Positions 1-10,224 of a stretch of 61,000 bases of DNA are shown here, one piece after another. The stretch is from Glandiceps talaboti (Eukaryota > Hemichordata > Enteropneusta > Spengelidae). The position numbers and the translations under genes are program-made. Positions within the stretch are counted from its first letter, which is position 1, and the number at the start of each line of letters is the position of its first letter. Below the pieces are notes generated by a model. It was not told the DNA's origin. It saw only the letters and a program-made list of their open reading frames with translations, and did not search any database. Location of the stretch: contig NC_135551.1 of NCBI RefSeq assembly GCF_964340395.1, positions 11,084,379 to 11,145,378 on the forward strand. Direction: 5' to 3'.

Positions 1-215
1 ATAATTTTCAAAATGCCTCGTTTTCGGAGCTGATCGACGGACACGTGGTTCACTTCAGAGAATTCAGGAAGCGGTAATTTCAAAGATATTGGTTTGGAGA
101 ACTCGTCGCCATCCTGTTGTATCTTCAATGTGGTTCCCATGGCAATGAAATCGTCGTCGTATTCGCCAACCAACTCACAAGCACGTAACAGTGTGTCACG
201 ATCAATCGTCTGGAG
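1..215 (-). CDS. PIDD-like gene, exon 5 (partial)
   Basis: The frame is open from an acceptor at 216/217 (ATACAG|CTCCAG) to the window edge. A second in-phase AG six bases on (CTCCAG|ACG) would drop Leu-Gln, a NAGNNNAG-type tandem acceptor. The exon encodes LQTIDRDTLLRACELVGEY, then a hydrophobic/acidic stretch with FSKPISLKLPLPEF, which resembles the start of a second ZU5 or UPA module. No donor is visible before base 1. Confidence 0.72.
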
Positions 216-2946
216 CTGTATCATGAACAGAAACTTTAGATTAATTGCTGAAAACGAAGTTAACTTTGTAGCCACTGGTTGATGGTGTGATCAGGTTCGA
301 TCCATTCATCAATATGAGAGTATGTACGTGGATACTGCACTTTCCTATCAATCTTTCGGTGGTTTTAGTTTTAGTCGTTGGTGGTGCTCCAACATTTTTC
401 GCCACGCTAATATTGAACAGTGACTAAACTCTATACAATCCATTACTTCATGTTGTTTTCACTAATCCTTATAGATTTGTTTGTCTTCTACTAATTCTAC
501 CCCTCTAATCTTTACAATAGACATACTTGTAATAACAGATTAGGCTACTAAACTTTGTTTTTTTGTGTAGGAAAAGTTAGTTTTATTCTACACTCACCGC
601 CATCAACATGTGAATGATATTCTTATTTTCCTTTGGTGTTGTGACGTCCACTGCTACGTCATCATTCATACATGACACACTTAGGGAGTCAATATCAGTC
701 AGTATCACAGAGTGCAGCCTCGGTTTCGATACAGCTACTAAACCAGAGAAATGTGCCACTTCCGCTTTGATAACATTGTTTTCCTACAAAACAAAATAGT
801 ATAGTATACATGTATTACAAAAGTGAAAGACAGTATTTTCTATCCGTAGCTCTACAAACTTAAGGTAAAACATATTTTCTCTTCTATTTTTCAAAAAGCA
901 AATTAATAATATTCTTCGTAAAATATTGTGGGAAGCGGATAAACTAACTAAAGAAAATTGCAATCGAAAGAACATATATCCAGCGTAGACAATTCAGATA
1001 AGAGTGTGGTATTACATGAAAACAGCATAAATTCTGAAAGTTTTCCATTTCGATCAAAATGATGAACGTTCACAAAAACTAGAATCAGAAGTGAGAAAAC
1101 CGATTCAAACTTACTTTCCAAGTCTTTACGTCACTCCATGTTCCATCTTTGTTTGTTGTCCTGACAACGACATCTCGCGTCTTATCTTCTATGTCCCCGT
1201 CACGCTCCAGGACGAAAACTAATGGTTTCTCAAAAGAGAAGCCATCGGGACCAAGTTCTACGAAATCCGTCAAGAGAACCTCATAGTCTCCCAGTGACAG
1301 AGGACAAGATGGAGTTTCTACAAATTCTGCAGTGATGTTAACTTCTTCTTTCACAGCACCTGGTGACACCTCCAACAACATGTCACGTGACAGATGTATC
1401 ACGTGCATTTCCTTTTAAAAAAACAGAAGACAGAAATAAATGTATATGAAATATGCTTAAAATAGTCCATGCAATAGCCTGTGGAGTGATAATCCTTTTT
1501 GGGTGTTTACACAATATAGAAGTAGAAATATACAATTGCCCGTATCGCACTTCAGTGTAGCAAATTGGGATTGTTGTCCTATATGCTACTGATCACTGTC
1601 TCATATCAACCTCTAATGTTATAACGTTAATTCTCCATCTGTGTTACTTTTCCACCAGTGTTACTCTCGTATCTCCATGTGTACACAGGATCACTTACAC
1701 TTTAGGGAATTAACTCAGACTACATACAATGTTCATGGTTAACTTGGATCATTTTAGAAGTAGTCAGGGAGCAGATGGACGCTCTTTGTCGTGCCTTCAG
1801 CTCAAGTGAATCCAAACTTTATTCCAACTTTTAAATTCTTATAAACATAAATTATACAATTCTCAAATGATTGGATGATAAAATCCATCAACACCATAAA
1901 TGAATAAACCAAAAAGTGTTCTTGTCTTAATTTAATGCAAATAATACTGACAAATATGAAAAGTAGCTAAACGATAGGATAGCGCCAATGTCCTTACAGC
2001 TGCCTGTAATTAGTTATTATTTGACACTGTTGATCTTTCAATGACTGAATGTTGTCATCTCAGAAGAATACTATTCGCGATATGCAAACATTTGTTGTAA
2101 GTATTAATTCATGACAGCTGAGAGATCACTGTGACATCGCGTCACATCAAAACTTTGTGAATATCAGAAAATATTGTGTTCTGTCATCCGTAACATTAGT
2201 AATGAGGGGGGGGGGGTTATTAAGTTTTCAAAACCAGCTTTCTGCGCTCAAATGTCAACCTGATGCAATACTCAATGCAATAAATTTGACTATTAACGCT
2301 ATAATTTTTTTTTTAACTAATCCAATCCTATCTGTTCATGTCAATACCTAACACCCCCCCCCCCTCCCTTCCATTATTAGCGTCATCTCCATATCTGTGC
2401 CAGTGGCAGTCAATGGCTGCCGATGACTCACTTCCATTATAATAGCTGAGATCGAATAGTAATCAGGAGAGCAACACTTAATCAATATAACAACAACAGT
2501 TAATAACACACTCACATTATCGTCTGGGTCAATACGTGCACAAATAAAACCATCTCCCGGTAAGTCCTCAGGTGTATGATGTCTCTTTCGACGTCTGCCC
2601 GGTTTTCGTTTTGACAATTTTCTTCTAGCATCCCAGGTTTCAATCGTGTCATTAGAAAGTCCTGATGAAAACATTACAAAGAAAAATAAGAGCTGGTTGG
2701 ATCCAGAATAACTTACTCACAACTGAAATAATGCATGGTCTTGTCTTTGTAGATTTGCAGATGTGAGACACGCGCACTCTTTATTTTAATAGCGAGTCTC
2801 ATATTGACTTGGACTATAAACATACATAGTAACATACATACATACATACATACATACATACATACATGCATGCATGCATACATACATACATACATACATA
2901 CATACATACATACATACACACCCACCCACCCACCCACCCACCCACC

Positions 2947-2996
<50 letters not shown>

Positions 2997-3150
2997 TACA
3001 TACATACATACATACATACATACATACATACATACATACATACATGCATACATGCATGCATACATGCATGCATACATACATACATGCATGCATGATGATG
3101 CAGGCAGGCAGGCAGGCAGGCAGACAGGCAGACAGGCAGGCAGGCAGGCA

Positions 3151-3222
<72 letters not shown>

Positions 3223-4162
3223 CAGACAGACAGACAGACAGACAGACAGGCAGACAGACAGACAGACAGACAGATATGCACTTGTTTCTACTTCCTGTGC
3301 ATTCCATGAACGTTGAATTTTATGAAATGAATAAATATTACAATTTCAAAATACCTGTTATTTTCGTTCTCCCGTCGTCATCATCGATAAATTCGATATT
3401 CCCAGGGTTTTCCCCTAATAGTTTTGCATCCTGGTATTCCCGAATGGCGTCTATTCCCTGGAAACACACATCCATAGGTGGGCATTCCAGTGGATTTCCA
3501 CCAAGATTCAACACTTGTACTCCGCTGAGAGACTTTCCAAACTCCATTGGAAGACGTGTAAGCCTATTAGACGAGGCTTTTAAGGTTTTCAGATTAACGA
3601 GATCGCATATAGCATCTGGAAATTCATGCAATTCATTATGGCTGATATCAAGTGTTTTCAAACCTGTAAGACCACCAATGGTTGACGGAATCTCCGAGAT
3701 TTTGTTGTGGCTGAGATCGAGAATTTCTAGTTTGTTCAAATCTGATACGTTGTCAGGCAAACGAGCGATACTATTATGGGATAAATGTAGTTCCTTCAGC
3801 TCTCTCAACTCACCAACACAGAAACCCAGTGGGAAATCTTGAAAGTTATTCCAACCCAACCAAAGCTTTTCAAGACGCTTCAGATTAATCAACAGGGCTG
3901 GGAGAGCTTTTAATTTATTTCCTGCGAAATCCAACGACTTGAGATTTGCCAGCCGACACACTACGAATGGAAATTCTTCAAACTGGTTATTACTACAGGA
4001 GACGTACTCAAGATACTGCATGTTACTTACTTCGGGTGGCAGACTCGTCAACATATTCACCTCTAGTTTAAGTTTTCGAACTTCGGCTGACTTCGTTAAG
4101 TAAGTCGGAAACGTGTACAGATTTCTGCGACTCAAATCAATTTCGTCACGTGGTTTCTCCAT
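1..4162 (-). CDS. PIDD1-like leucine-rich repeat and ZU5 domain protein (3' part beyond the window)
   Basis: Five exons join in frame on the minus strand: 4162-3355, 2661-2516, 1411-1115, 783-598 and 215-1 (open at the left edge). All visible junctions have GT donors and AG acceptors. They give about 550 residues starting MEKPRDEIDLSRRNLYTFP. Residues ~25-240 hold 8-9 leucine-rich repeats (LxxLxLSHNxIxxLP pattern) with a C-terminal cap NPLECPPMDVCFQG. A basic linker (KRKPGRRRKRHH) follows. A ZU5 domain spans roughly 305-435 and contains LLEVSPGAV and, at its end, VAHFSGLVAVSKP. A further segment, with a FSKPISLKLPLP-like stretch, resembles a second ZU5 or UPA module. This order matches PIDD1, which continues into UPA and a death domain and acts as a caspase-2/NF-kB signalling platform. 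The death domain is not in the window. HFS (428-430) equals the autocleavage motif of PIDD1 ZU5 domains. Other LRR-ZU5 proteins of invertebrates remain possible, so no symbol is given. Confidence 0.82.
216..597. other. Intron between exons 4 and 5 of the PIDD-like gene
   Basis: An AT-rich intron of 382 bases with standard splice sites. I see no other element in it. Confidence 0.7.
598..783 (-). CDS. PIDD-like gene, exon 4: end of ZU5 with HFS motif
   Basis: The exon is 186 bases, phase 0, acceptor TTTTGTAG|GAAAAC, donor ATGGCG|GTGAGT. It encodes a 62-residue piece with VAHFSGLVAVSKPRLHSV. The His-Phe-Ser triplet sits where PIDD1 and UNC5CL ZU5 domains cut themselves by an N-to-O acyl shift on the Ser. 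Confidence 0.82.
1115..1411 (-). CDS. PIDD-like gene, exon 3: ZU5 domain core
   Basis: The exon is 297 bases, phase 0 to phase 0, acceptor AAAAG|GAAATG, donor TGGAAA|GTAAGT. It encodes EMHVIHLSRDMLLEVSPGAV followed by a stretch with the ZU5 hallmarks: SPGAVKEEVNIT, then LxxPxGFSFEKPLVFVLE-like strands and a TWSDVKTWK strand. These are the features shared by ankyrin, UNC5, ZO-1 and PIDD ZU5 domains. Confidence 0.85.
1412..2515. other. Intron between exons 2 and 3 of the PIDD-like gene
   Basis: About 1.1 kb of AT-rich sequence with short G and C runs at ~2204-2217 and ~2353-2364. No coding signal is supported. The 331-base intron at 784-1114 is also featureless. Confidence 0.65.
2516..2661 (-). 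CDS. PIDD-like gene, exon 2: basic linker and start of ZU5
   Basis: The acceptor is CATCAG|GACTTTC and the donor is GATAAT|GTGAGT. The 146 bases complete the split Gly codon and end in phase 0. The exon encodes LSNDTIETWDARRKLS, then a cluster of Lys/Arg (KRKPGRRRKRHH) that could serve as a nuclear-localisation-type or protease-sensitive linker, then GFICARIDPDDN, the first strand of the ZU5 fold. Confidence 0.8.
2829..3272. repeat. Compound microsatellite in intron 1 of the PIDD-like gene
   Basis: A continuous 440-base simple-sequence tract made of successive blocks: (CATA)n with CATG variants, (CCCA)n ~2920-2955, (CA)n ~2955-2992, (CATA)n again, (GGCA)n ~3101-3150, (GA)n ~3150-3216 and (CAGA)n ~3217-3272. 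All frames stay open through it, which explains several long low-complexity ORFs. Confidence 0.95.
3355..4162 (-). CDS. PIDD-like gene, exon 1: leucine-rich repeats
   Basis: This exon holds the ATG (4162-4160) and codons 1-269 plus one base (phase 1). The whole LRR domain lies in a single exon. The donor at 3354/3353 reads ACAG|GTAT. The ATG is the first Met of the open frame. A CAG acceptor-like site 26-29 bases upstream (CCACAG) could end a 5' UTR intron. The acidic tail before the donor (IDDDDGRTKITG) leads into the linker. Confidence 0.85.
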
Positions 4163-4316
4163 TGTATCTTATTACTACGGCTACTGTGGACAAAAATAAA
4201 ATGCATCATTAGTTGCACGAATCATGTAAATCATTTTCGTCACGTGGTTTCTCCATTGTATCTTATTAGCTAGTGTGGACAAAATTAATTGTATCATTAG
4301 ATGCACGAATTATGTA
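4135..4316. repeat. Tandem duplication of the PIDD-like start-codon region
   Basis: Copy A (4135-4228) covers the first codons and leader of exon 1. Copy B (4229-4316) repeats it with small indels. Both contain TTTCGTCACGTGGTTTCTCC and the following start-codon complement. The CCACAG acceptor-like site of copy A (GGCTACTGTGG on the plus strand) is lost in copy B. Confidence 0.85.
4209..4256 (-). other. Candidate upstream ORF in the duplicated start region
   Basis: A 15-codon ORF, MEKPRDENDLHDSCN then TAA, lies 94 bases upstream of the main ATG. Its first seven codons are identical to the true N-terminus because it is a tandem copy of the start region. If transcription starts upstream of 4256 and no intron removes it, ribosomes would meet this ATG in the same context as the real one. 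Transcription here is inferred, not shown. Confidence 0.4.
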
Positions 4317-5933
4317 GTGGGCAACGATAAGCTGAGAGTTGAAGACATGTTTAGATCTCTTATCATCTCTTTGTCAAATCCCATGCTAATATTTATGTAC
4401 TTGTGGACATCGCTTCCTTTCTCTAGAAGTCACATATTTGACCTTGAAAGTACAAGTGAATGAATAAAGTGTTCCTGTGATTTACAACACACCATTGCAG
4501 TCAAAAGTTAAGTAGTATTGAATGTCCACATTAAAAGGAAATTTAGGTAATATAAAATTTGCATATTGGTTACTATGGAAAGTAGTAAGGGTTGTTATAG
4601 TTTGTAACTTGAACTTGTAAATGTATAAATCGCTTGTAAATATATTATTATACTAGTAAAATAAAATTAAAGCTTTCTAAACTAGGTGAAAAGTAATAAT
4701 AAGTACATTAATTAAAAATGAACTAAAGAGTTGATTGTTTTCATCCACGAGTAGAGAAAGTGAATGACAAAAACAGTCATACTCCGGTGATATAAATCTT
4801 ATCATTGCTATTTCACTGTTAGATTTCCAAGTCCTGTAATACAACCCATGTTGTCATGACGCTATGGCAAATGATACGAAATTGTGAGGCTGCAAAGTTT
4901 CGACTTCTTACGACATTTGTACAATGTTGTATAGTGTCTTTATATAGAATTAAACCGTGCCATGTAAGATCGTATCAGTTTTCGTCTCGCCGTTCGTTTG
5001 TGGCTGTCACCATTGAAAACAATCAATACACGGCACAAGCGATCGATACTTGCTCTGTGTATGCTGACTGTAAGGAAAGCTTGTGGGGGTATGCTTACAA
5101 TGGTGGCTATAAAACCAGGTCGGAAAACGGTCTGGCATAACTCCAAATTCGGGAAAGCATCGAAAAATTCCTTATTTTTTTCAAGATTAAAAGTTATTGA
5201 AATGAGAATTTTTACCACAAACTTCCAAGTCAATTTAATCAGTCCCTATGGCTTTACAATGTCATGCAATGACTATCAATTTTCAAAGTGACATACCTTT
5301 AAATGTTGCAGCTTCTGATCCCGCAGATATACGTACGTCTGGTAGCTAGTAAATTAATGATATCCAATTAAACTGCACCATGCGCGAAGTTTACAGGTCT
5401 ACCACTTGTAAAATGACACATGCGTCTTGGCCTTAGCGCTCTATGGTCAGTCTTCGAGAGACGTTCTCCAGAGCTTTACGTGCTCTGTTTGTTACCTGCT
5501 ACTATACTTTGTTTGTTGTAACAATATTATGAATAGGATGCTAACTTTAGAATTGACGTAATTCAACAGGTGGTTTTTCCCCTCTGAGGAAACGAAATAG
5601 CGCCCACATACGACTTGATGTAGTATTGATTTGGTTGTGCATGCTAAGAATGTTTGTGCTTTACGAGTTTATACCATTATCGTTACAGCACAAAATATCG
5701 GAATTTTTTAAAACAATACGTTTTTTTACAGAGAGCGTGTATATATCAATGACTTGCTTAATGCACAACGCCAGAGAGGAACGCTAATGGCTACAGGACC
5801 CTCTCTAAATCTTTTTACCGCCACCACTAGTACTACTGCCGCGACCACCGCCGCCACCACAACTACTACTACTACCGTCACAACCACTGCCACCACTGTA
5901 TAAAATATCACATCATACAAAATATACATGTAA

Positions 5934-5935
<2 letters not shown>
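4317..5935. other. Intergenic sequence upstream of the PIDD-like gene
   Basis: About 1.6 kb with no supported gene. It should contain the 5' UTR and promoter of the minus-strand PIDD-like gene. I could not place a TATA box or first exon. Short overlapping ORFs near 4856-5291 occur in all frames and show no conserved motif. Confidence 0.4.

Positions 5936-6012
<77 letters not shown>
5936..6012. repeat. (TA)n microsatellite, left
   Basis: An uninterrupted TA run of about 77 bases, bordering the hammerhead-like unit on its left. Confidence 0.95.
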
Positions 6013-6015
<3 letters not shown>

Positions 6016-6164
6016 GACTGGATGTAGATAAAACCACATAAAAGTGCTCAATACGGGTAGTAGAGCGAATTATATACAGGTTTTGAAAATTTGAACCAAA
6101 TTATATGCTATAGACCATACCGAACTGTTTCGTGAGGTGCGTAGTCCTCACTCATCAGGGGTAG

Positions 6165-6166
<2 letters not shown>
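6013..6166 (-). ncRNA. Hammerhead-ribozyme-like core, probable Penelope-like element remnant
   Basis: Read on the minus strand, 6158-6152 is CTGATGA. It is followed by a perfect 6-bp stem (GTGAGG at 6151-6146, loop ACTACGCA, CCTCAC at 6137-6132) and then GAAA (6131-6128). This is the exact core order of a hammerhead ribozyme around stem II. A GTC triplet (6115-6113) lies 12 bases further on, where a cleavage triplet could stand. Stem III is weak and stem I is not convincing, so self-cleavage is uncertain. Hammerhead motifs are known in the long terminal repeats of Penelope-like retroelements. The fragment is flanked by (TA)n on both sides, which would fit insertion into a TA tract. Confidence 0.45.
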
Positions 6167-6248
<82 letters not shown>

Positions 6249-6256
6249 TATATATA

Positions 6257-6332
<76 letters not shown>
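6167..6332. repeat. (TA)n / (CT)n microsatellite, right
   Basis: A TA run with a short (CT)n block at ~6256-6272, on the right of the hammerhead-like unit. Confidence 0.95.
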
Positions 6333-6336
<4 letters not shown>

Positions 6337-7515
6337 ACTGGTTTCGAAATGAAATGTCTATATACGTGTTCCTTTCTACTCCGTATCTGCTGAATATAGC
6401 TAGCTGTACTTGATGAATTTGAAAACGAAAGAATAGTTGTTTATGGAACACTGTCGTGCGTGGGGTAGTTGCTGTCATTTTGACACGACCACTATGATGC
6501 TGTATGTGTGAGATAGTTGGAGAGAACGCAAAGGGACTAAAAAATTCAATTCGATGTTTTCGTTAAGTACACTATCTTAAGAAGCCTTAATTGTTTCTTA
6601 GTAAAATAAAACGCATAGCTAAAAACGGGAAGAGTTGTATAATCTGATGACAAAACTGTAGAACCGAAATAGTCGTGAAAGACGTACATCTAGTACAATC
6701 GTCATTGACAGTTGACATACTTGTTTACTTCCATCCATTAATTAGTTCAAAATTAGAAAGATCTGAAACTGCTCAAATTACCTCAGATTATATATATTGT
6801 ATTACCAGAACGTATGTAACAGTGGTAGCTAGAGCAGGGAGACCTTTAAAGACATCACTCTTGGTGTGTGTGTGTGGGGGGGGGGGGTGTATGCGGTGTG
6901 AGTGTGTGTGTGGGGGGGTTGTGTGTGTATACGACTGTGTGTATGCCTGGCAACTACAAAATCTCTATCTCGACTAAGATTTACACCTGTTGTACTAAAT
7001 ACATTTTTATGTTTTGTAAACTGGTTTTAGTCAAAATTAAGGCTTTTTAATTGTGTCACTTTAACAATAAATACTAGTATTTGGAGAGGTGTGCCACATT
7101 TATCTCAGAAAAGAATTCAAACTATTTTAGACCAGGACAAAGGTTGCTGAGCAAAGTCTCAAAAAGTTAATAAAATATACTGAAACACCACTCAAAGTTT
7201 GGTTTCGGTACATTTATATAGTTCACACAAATCTGGTGTCTATTGTATTCATGTACCATATGCAGAATGATTATGCAATTATTCCAAGTTTCAAGATAAT
7301 ATCATCTAGATTTTCCATGTTTACATGACGCATATAAATATTTGAGGGTTCATTTGAACCAAAGAGCAAAGAGTGGTTTCATTTTAACTATACGCCAATG
7401 ATACAAATCATATCAAACTTCTATTCAAGTACGCCCCCACAGAAATCAATTCATAGAGATAGCACATTGAAAGCCTCCTATTTACTGTAAACATAGATTG
7501 GCAACAATACAGTAC
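6333..7515. other. Intergenic stretch
   Basis: About 1.2 kb without a supported gene. It contains G- and GT-rich runs at ~6863-6930. I see nothing else. Confidence 0.5.
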
Positions 7516-7516
7516 T

Positions 7517-7521
7517 ATGGC

Positions 7522-7555
<34 letters not shown>

Positions 7556-7880
7556 TCAAAGGGGAAGAACGAAACTTTTCAGATTCACAATTATTTCAAT
7601 GGGGCTATTAAGGTTTGGATGTATGTATGTATGTATGTATGTATGTATGTATGTATGTATGTATGTATGTATGTATGTATGTATGTATGTATGTACGTAC
7701 GTACGTGTGTGTGTGTGTGTGTGTGTGTGTTTGTGTATGTTTTAATGATTGATTTTTCGACTGATTAGTTGCTTGTGTGTGTTCCGCATGTAAATGTGTT
7801 TACACTAGATGTGTATATGTGTTTATGTGTGCCTTACGTATATGTATTAGGTCTGCGTGTGTATGTGTGTCTTTCTCATG

Positions 7881-7926
<46 letters not shown>
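7517..7926. repeat. Cluster of microsatellites
   Basis: (CAA)n at ~7517-7553, (GTAT)n at ~7619-7697, (GT)n at ~7704-7732 and (TGTC)n at ~7881-7926, separated by short unique stretches. Confidence 0.92.
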
Positions 7927-7931
<5 letters not shown>

Positions 7932-8371
7932 ATACTGCCTGCCTTTTTGTCTGTCCGTCTGTGGCATTGTGATTTTTCTAGATCATATTCACATCTCCAC
8001 ACTTCTTGATTATATCCTTACGTTAGTGTTAAAACTAACTGAAGAAACGAATTAATTAAATAGCTATTTTTGATGATATTGTATGCACTTGCTCTGTTGA
8101 CGTTATAACCATGATAACTACAGACTTGACTAGGATTAATTACATGCAGAATTGCAAATCGAATACCAATGTTGAATAACAGATAAAAGAATGCAATCAA
8201 CATATCCAACATACCGTCATGTATTTTTAATCTACAAATCAAGTGACACAAATTGTGTTGTAGACTCATTGTACCTATATGGTATGCAATGAATCAGCAG
8301 GACTACAATGTTATAGTACAGGAATGTACATAGTACCAGTACAAATATCGAAGTTCATTTTTATTGTATGG

Positions 8372-8372
<1 letters not shown>

Positions 8373-8469
<97 letters not shown>

Positions 8470-8470
8470 C
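8373..8470. repeat. (CA)n followed by (CAA)n microsatellite
   Basis: (AC)n from ~8373 to 8412 passes directly into (AAC)n to ~8470. The open frames through it (poly-Thr, poly-Asn, poly-Val) are repeat artefacts. Confidence 0.95.
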
Positions 8471-8483
8471 TGTATATTTGAAT

Positions 8484-8622
8484 GTGTATGTATGTATGTA
8501 TGTATGTATGTATGTATGTATGTATGTATGTATGTATGTATGTACAATGTATGTATGTATGTATGTATGTATGTATGTATGTATGTATGTATGTATGTAC
8601 AATGTATGTATGTATGTATGTA
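8484..8622. repeat. (ATGT)n microsatellite with TACAATG interruptions, left of the LINE
   Basis: A GTAT tetranucleotide array interrupted by ACAATG at ~8544 and ~8599. The same interrupted array resumes at 10225, on the other side of the retrotransposon, so the two are probably one array split by the insertion. Confidence 0.92.
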
Positions 8623-8712
8623 TAATAATAATATGTTTATTATCACTACAGGCCACAGGCCTACGTGACCAAAAAATAATATAATACATCAAGCAGAAAG
8701 AGTGTAATGACA

Positions 8713-9360
8713 TTAGCTGGAATAGAATTCCTCTCTTAAGTACATTGCTTTGTATATAAATTTACCAAGGTTTCTTAGTAATATTGCAGACTGCACATTC
8801 ATTAAATTGAAAAACTTTTGACGTGTAGGAAATATCCAGTAATACTGAGGTAGTAAAGCTTCCCTCACTGTTTGATACAAAGGGCATACTAATAGAAAAT
8901 GAAATTCATCTTCTATACCCTCTGAACATACTTCACATATTCTCTCAGTAACATCTAAGCCGCTGTGACGACCTTCCTGTATACGTAACTTATGACTCCC
9001 ACATCGAATCCTCGCTAATGCATGTCTGTATCTTACATCTGAAAGCTGCAACAAATATTTTTCTGGTTCTAATACGCTCTTGAAATTACAGTATGTATTT
9101 AAAGACTCCTTGGAGCAAACATCAGAAAACCAATTTTGCTTATAAATATCGGATACGCGCTGACTGAACTCCGTTACGAAAGAAATAGTGTCTCCCACTC
9201 CCTGTGACACCCAAACTATACCAAAACCGTAGTATTGCAAAATATTTTTTACTTCTGTTGCCCAAGACGTGTGACCACTTTCGTCAATTTTCAGCATCAA
9301 TTTATAAGCATGTTTGGCAACTCTGTTATCGGGGAGTTCAGTAAGACGTAGCCAGTACTA
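8713..9360 (-). pseudogene. LINE C-terminal domain fragment (3' segment)
   Basis: The frame is open from YWLRLTELPDNRVAKHAYKL to a stop at 8713. It carries the Cys/His pattern RICEVCSEGIEDEFHFLLVCPLY that typifies the C-terminal end of CR1/L2/Jockey-type LINE proteins. Upstream of YWLRL an in-frame stop marks the inversion junction at ~9360. The first 24 residues lie before the first Met, as expected for an internal fragment. Confidence 0.8.
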
Positions 9361-9362
9361 CA

Positions 9363-10224
9363 TACATCTCGTCAATGATTTTACAAAAATTGGCGTTCTG
9401 CAGTTGTCAGAGTGGTTTTAGAAAGGGTTTCTCTACTATGGATAATATTTTCACACTGTATGCCATAATTCAAAACTATCTGCGTAGACGTAGGGGTAAA
9501 TTCTTCTGTTTATTTGTTGATTTCGCTAAGGCTTTCGATTCTGTTAATTACCATTATCTTTTCATTAAACTACAATCAATTGGTCTTTCGGGTAAAATGT
9601 TTAACATCATCAAGTCCATGTACGATGATGTGAAGTCATGTGTTAAATTGGATAGGGGGATTTCAGAGTATTTCAATTGTGGTATCGGAGTTAGACAAGG
9701 AAGCGTACTAAGCCCTGTACTTTTTTCTCTTTTCATCGATGAACTTTACCAAATAATTACAAAAGCAGGATTTAAGGGGGTGCAGCTTACACAAGACATG
9801 TTTGATTTATTTGTCCTGCTTTATGCAGATGATGTTGTGATATTTGCTGACACAGTTGTGGGTTTGCAGCGTTTGATTAACTGTCTGGGCCAATTCTGTG
9901 ACAAGTGGAAACTTAAAGCAAACTTTAAGAAAACAAAGGTGGTAACATTTCGAAAGGGAGGTCATAGTTCAAGGAACGAAAAATGGCATTTAAATGGTAC
10001 GAGTATCGAGGTGGTTAGCTACTATAACTATTTAGGACTGTTGTTATCATGTAGAAATAAGTGGTCTAAGGCAGTTAGTAATCTAGCTGATCAGGCCCGT
10101 AAAGCAATGTTTTCTATATTTAGTTTTGAGCGTAAAGTTGGCGTTATAACCCATGAGGTTTATTTTAAATTGTTTGATAGTCTAATCTTGCCTATTCTTT
10201 TGTATGGTTCTGAGCTTTGGGGAT
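9363..10224 (+). pseudogene. LINE reverse transcriptase fragment (inverted 5' segment)
   Basis: The open frame holds the RT motifs in order: CQSGFRKGFSTMDN, motif A FVDFAKAFDSVN, motif B GVRQGSVLSP and motif C LLYADDVVIFAD, then the thumb-like LKANFKKTKVV and YNYLGLLL. It ends at LPILLYGSELWG and runs into the microsatellite, so the remaining Cys-Met-Tyr-Val repeat is not protein sequence of the element. The catalytic Asp residues are intact. No endonuclease precedes it. The motif spacing fits the CR1/L2/Jockey branch of non-LTR elements, clade not resolved. Confidence 0.85.

Larger units (their letters stand above)
8623..10224 (-). mobile_element. 5'-inverted (twin-primed) non-LTR retrotransposon copy
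   Basis: Two parts of one LINE-type ORF face each other. The C-terminal part reads on the minus strand (9360-8713), followed by a short 3' UTR and an ATT-rich tail (~8640-8623). The reverse transcriptase part reads on the plus strand (9363-10224). In element order the RT part should come before the C-terminal part on the same strand, so the 5' segment is inverted. That is the product expected of twin priming. About 60-70 residues between YGSELWG and YWLRL appear to be missing, judged from the usual layout of such proteins. The N-terminal endonuclease is absent (5' truncation). Both outer flanks are the same interrupted (ATGT)n array. Confidence 0.8.

Noticed and set aside
280-310. GGTTCGATCC resembling a tRNA T-arm
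   Set aside because: No matching acceptor, D or anticodon stems around it, and it lies in an intron of the PIDD-like gene. The same holds for GGTTCGATTGC near 10941.
2713-3316. ORFs with Cys-Met-Tyr-Val, His-Thr and Arg-Glu repeats
   Set aside because: Products of the compound microsatellite, open in several frames and both strands, with no start context or conserved flanks.
4856-5291. Overlapping ORFs of 94-97 codons in three frames
   Set aside because: Openness in several frames with no motif, splice support or codon pattern suggests chance.
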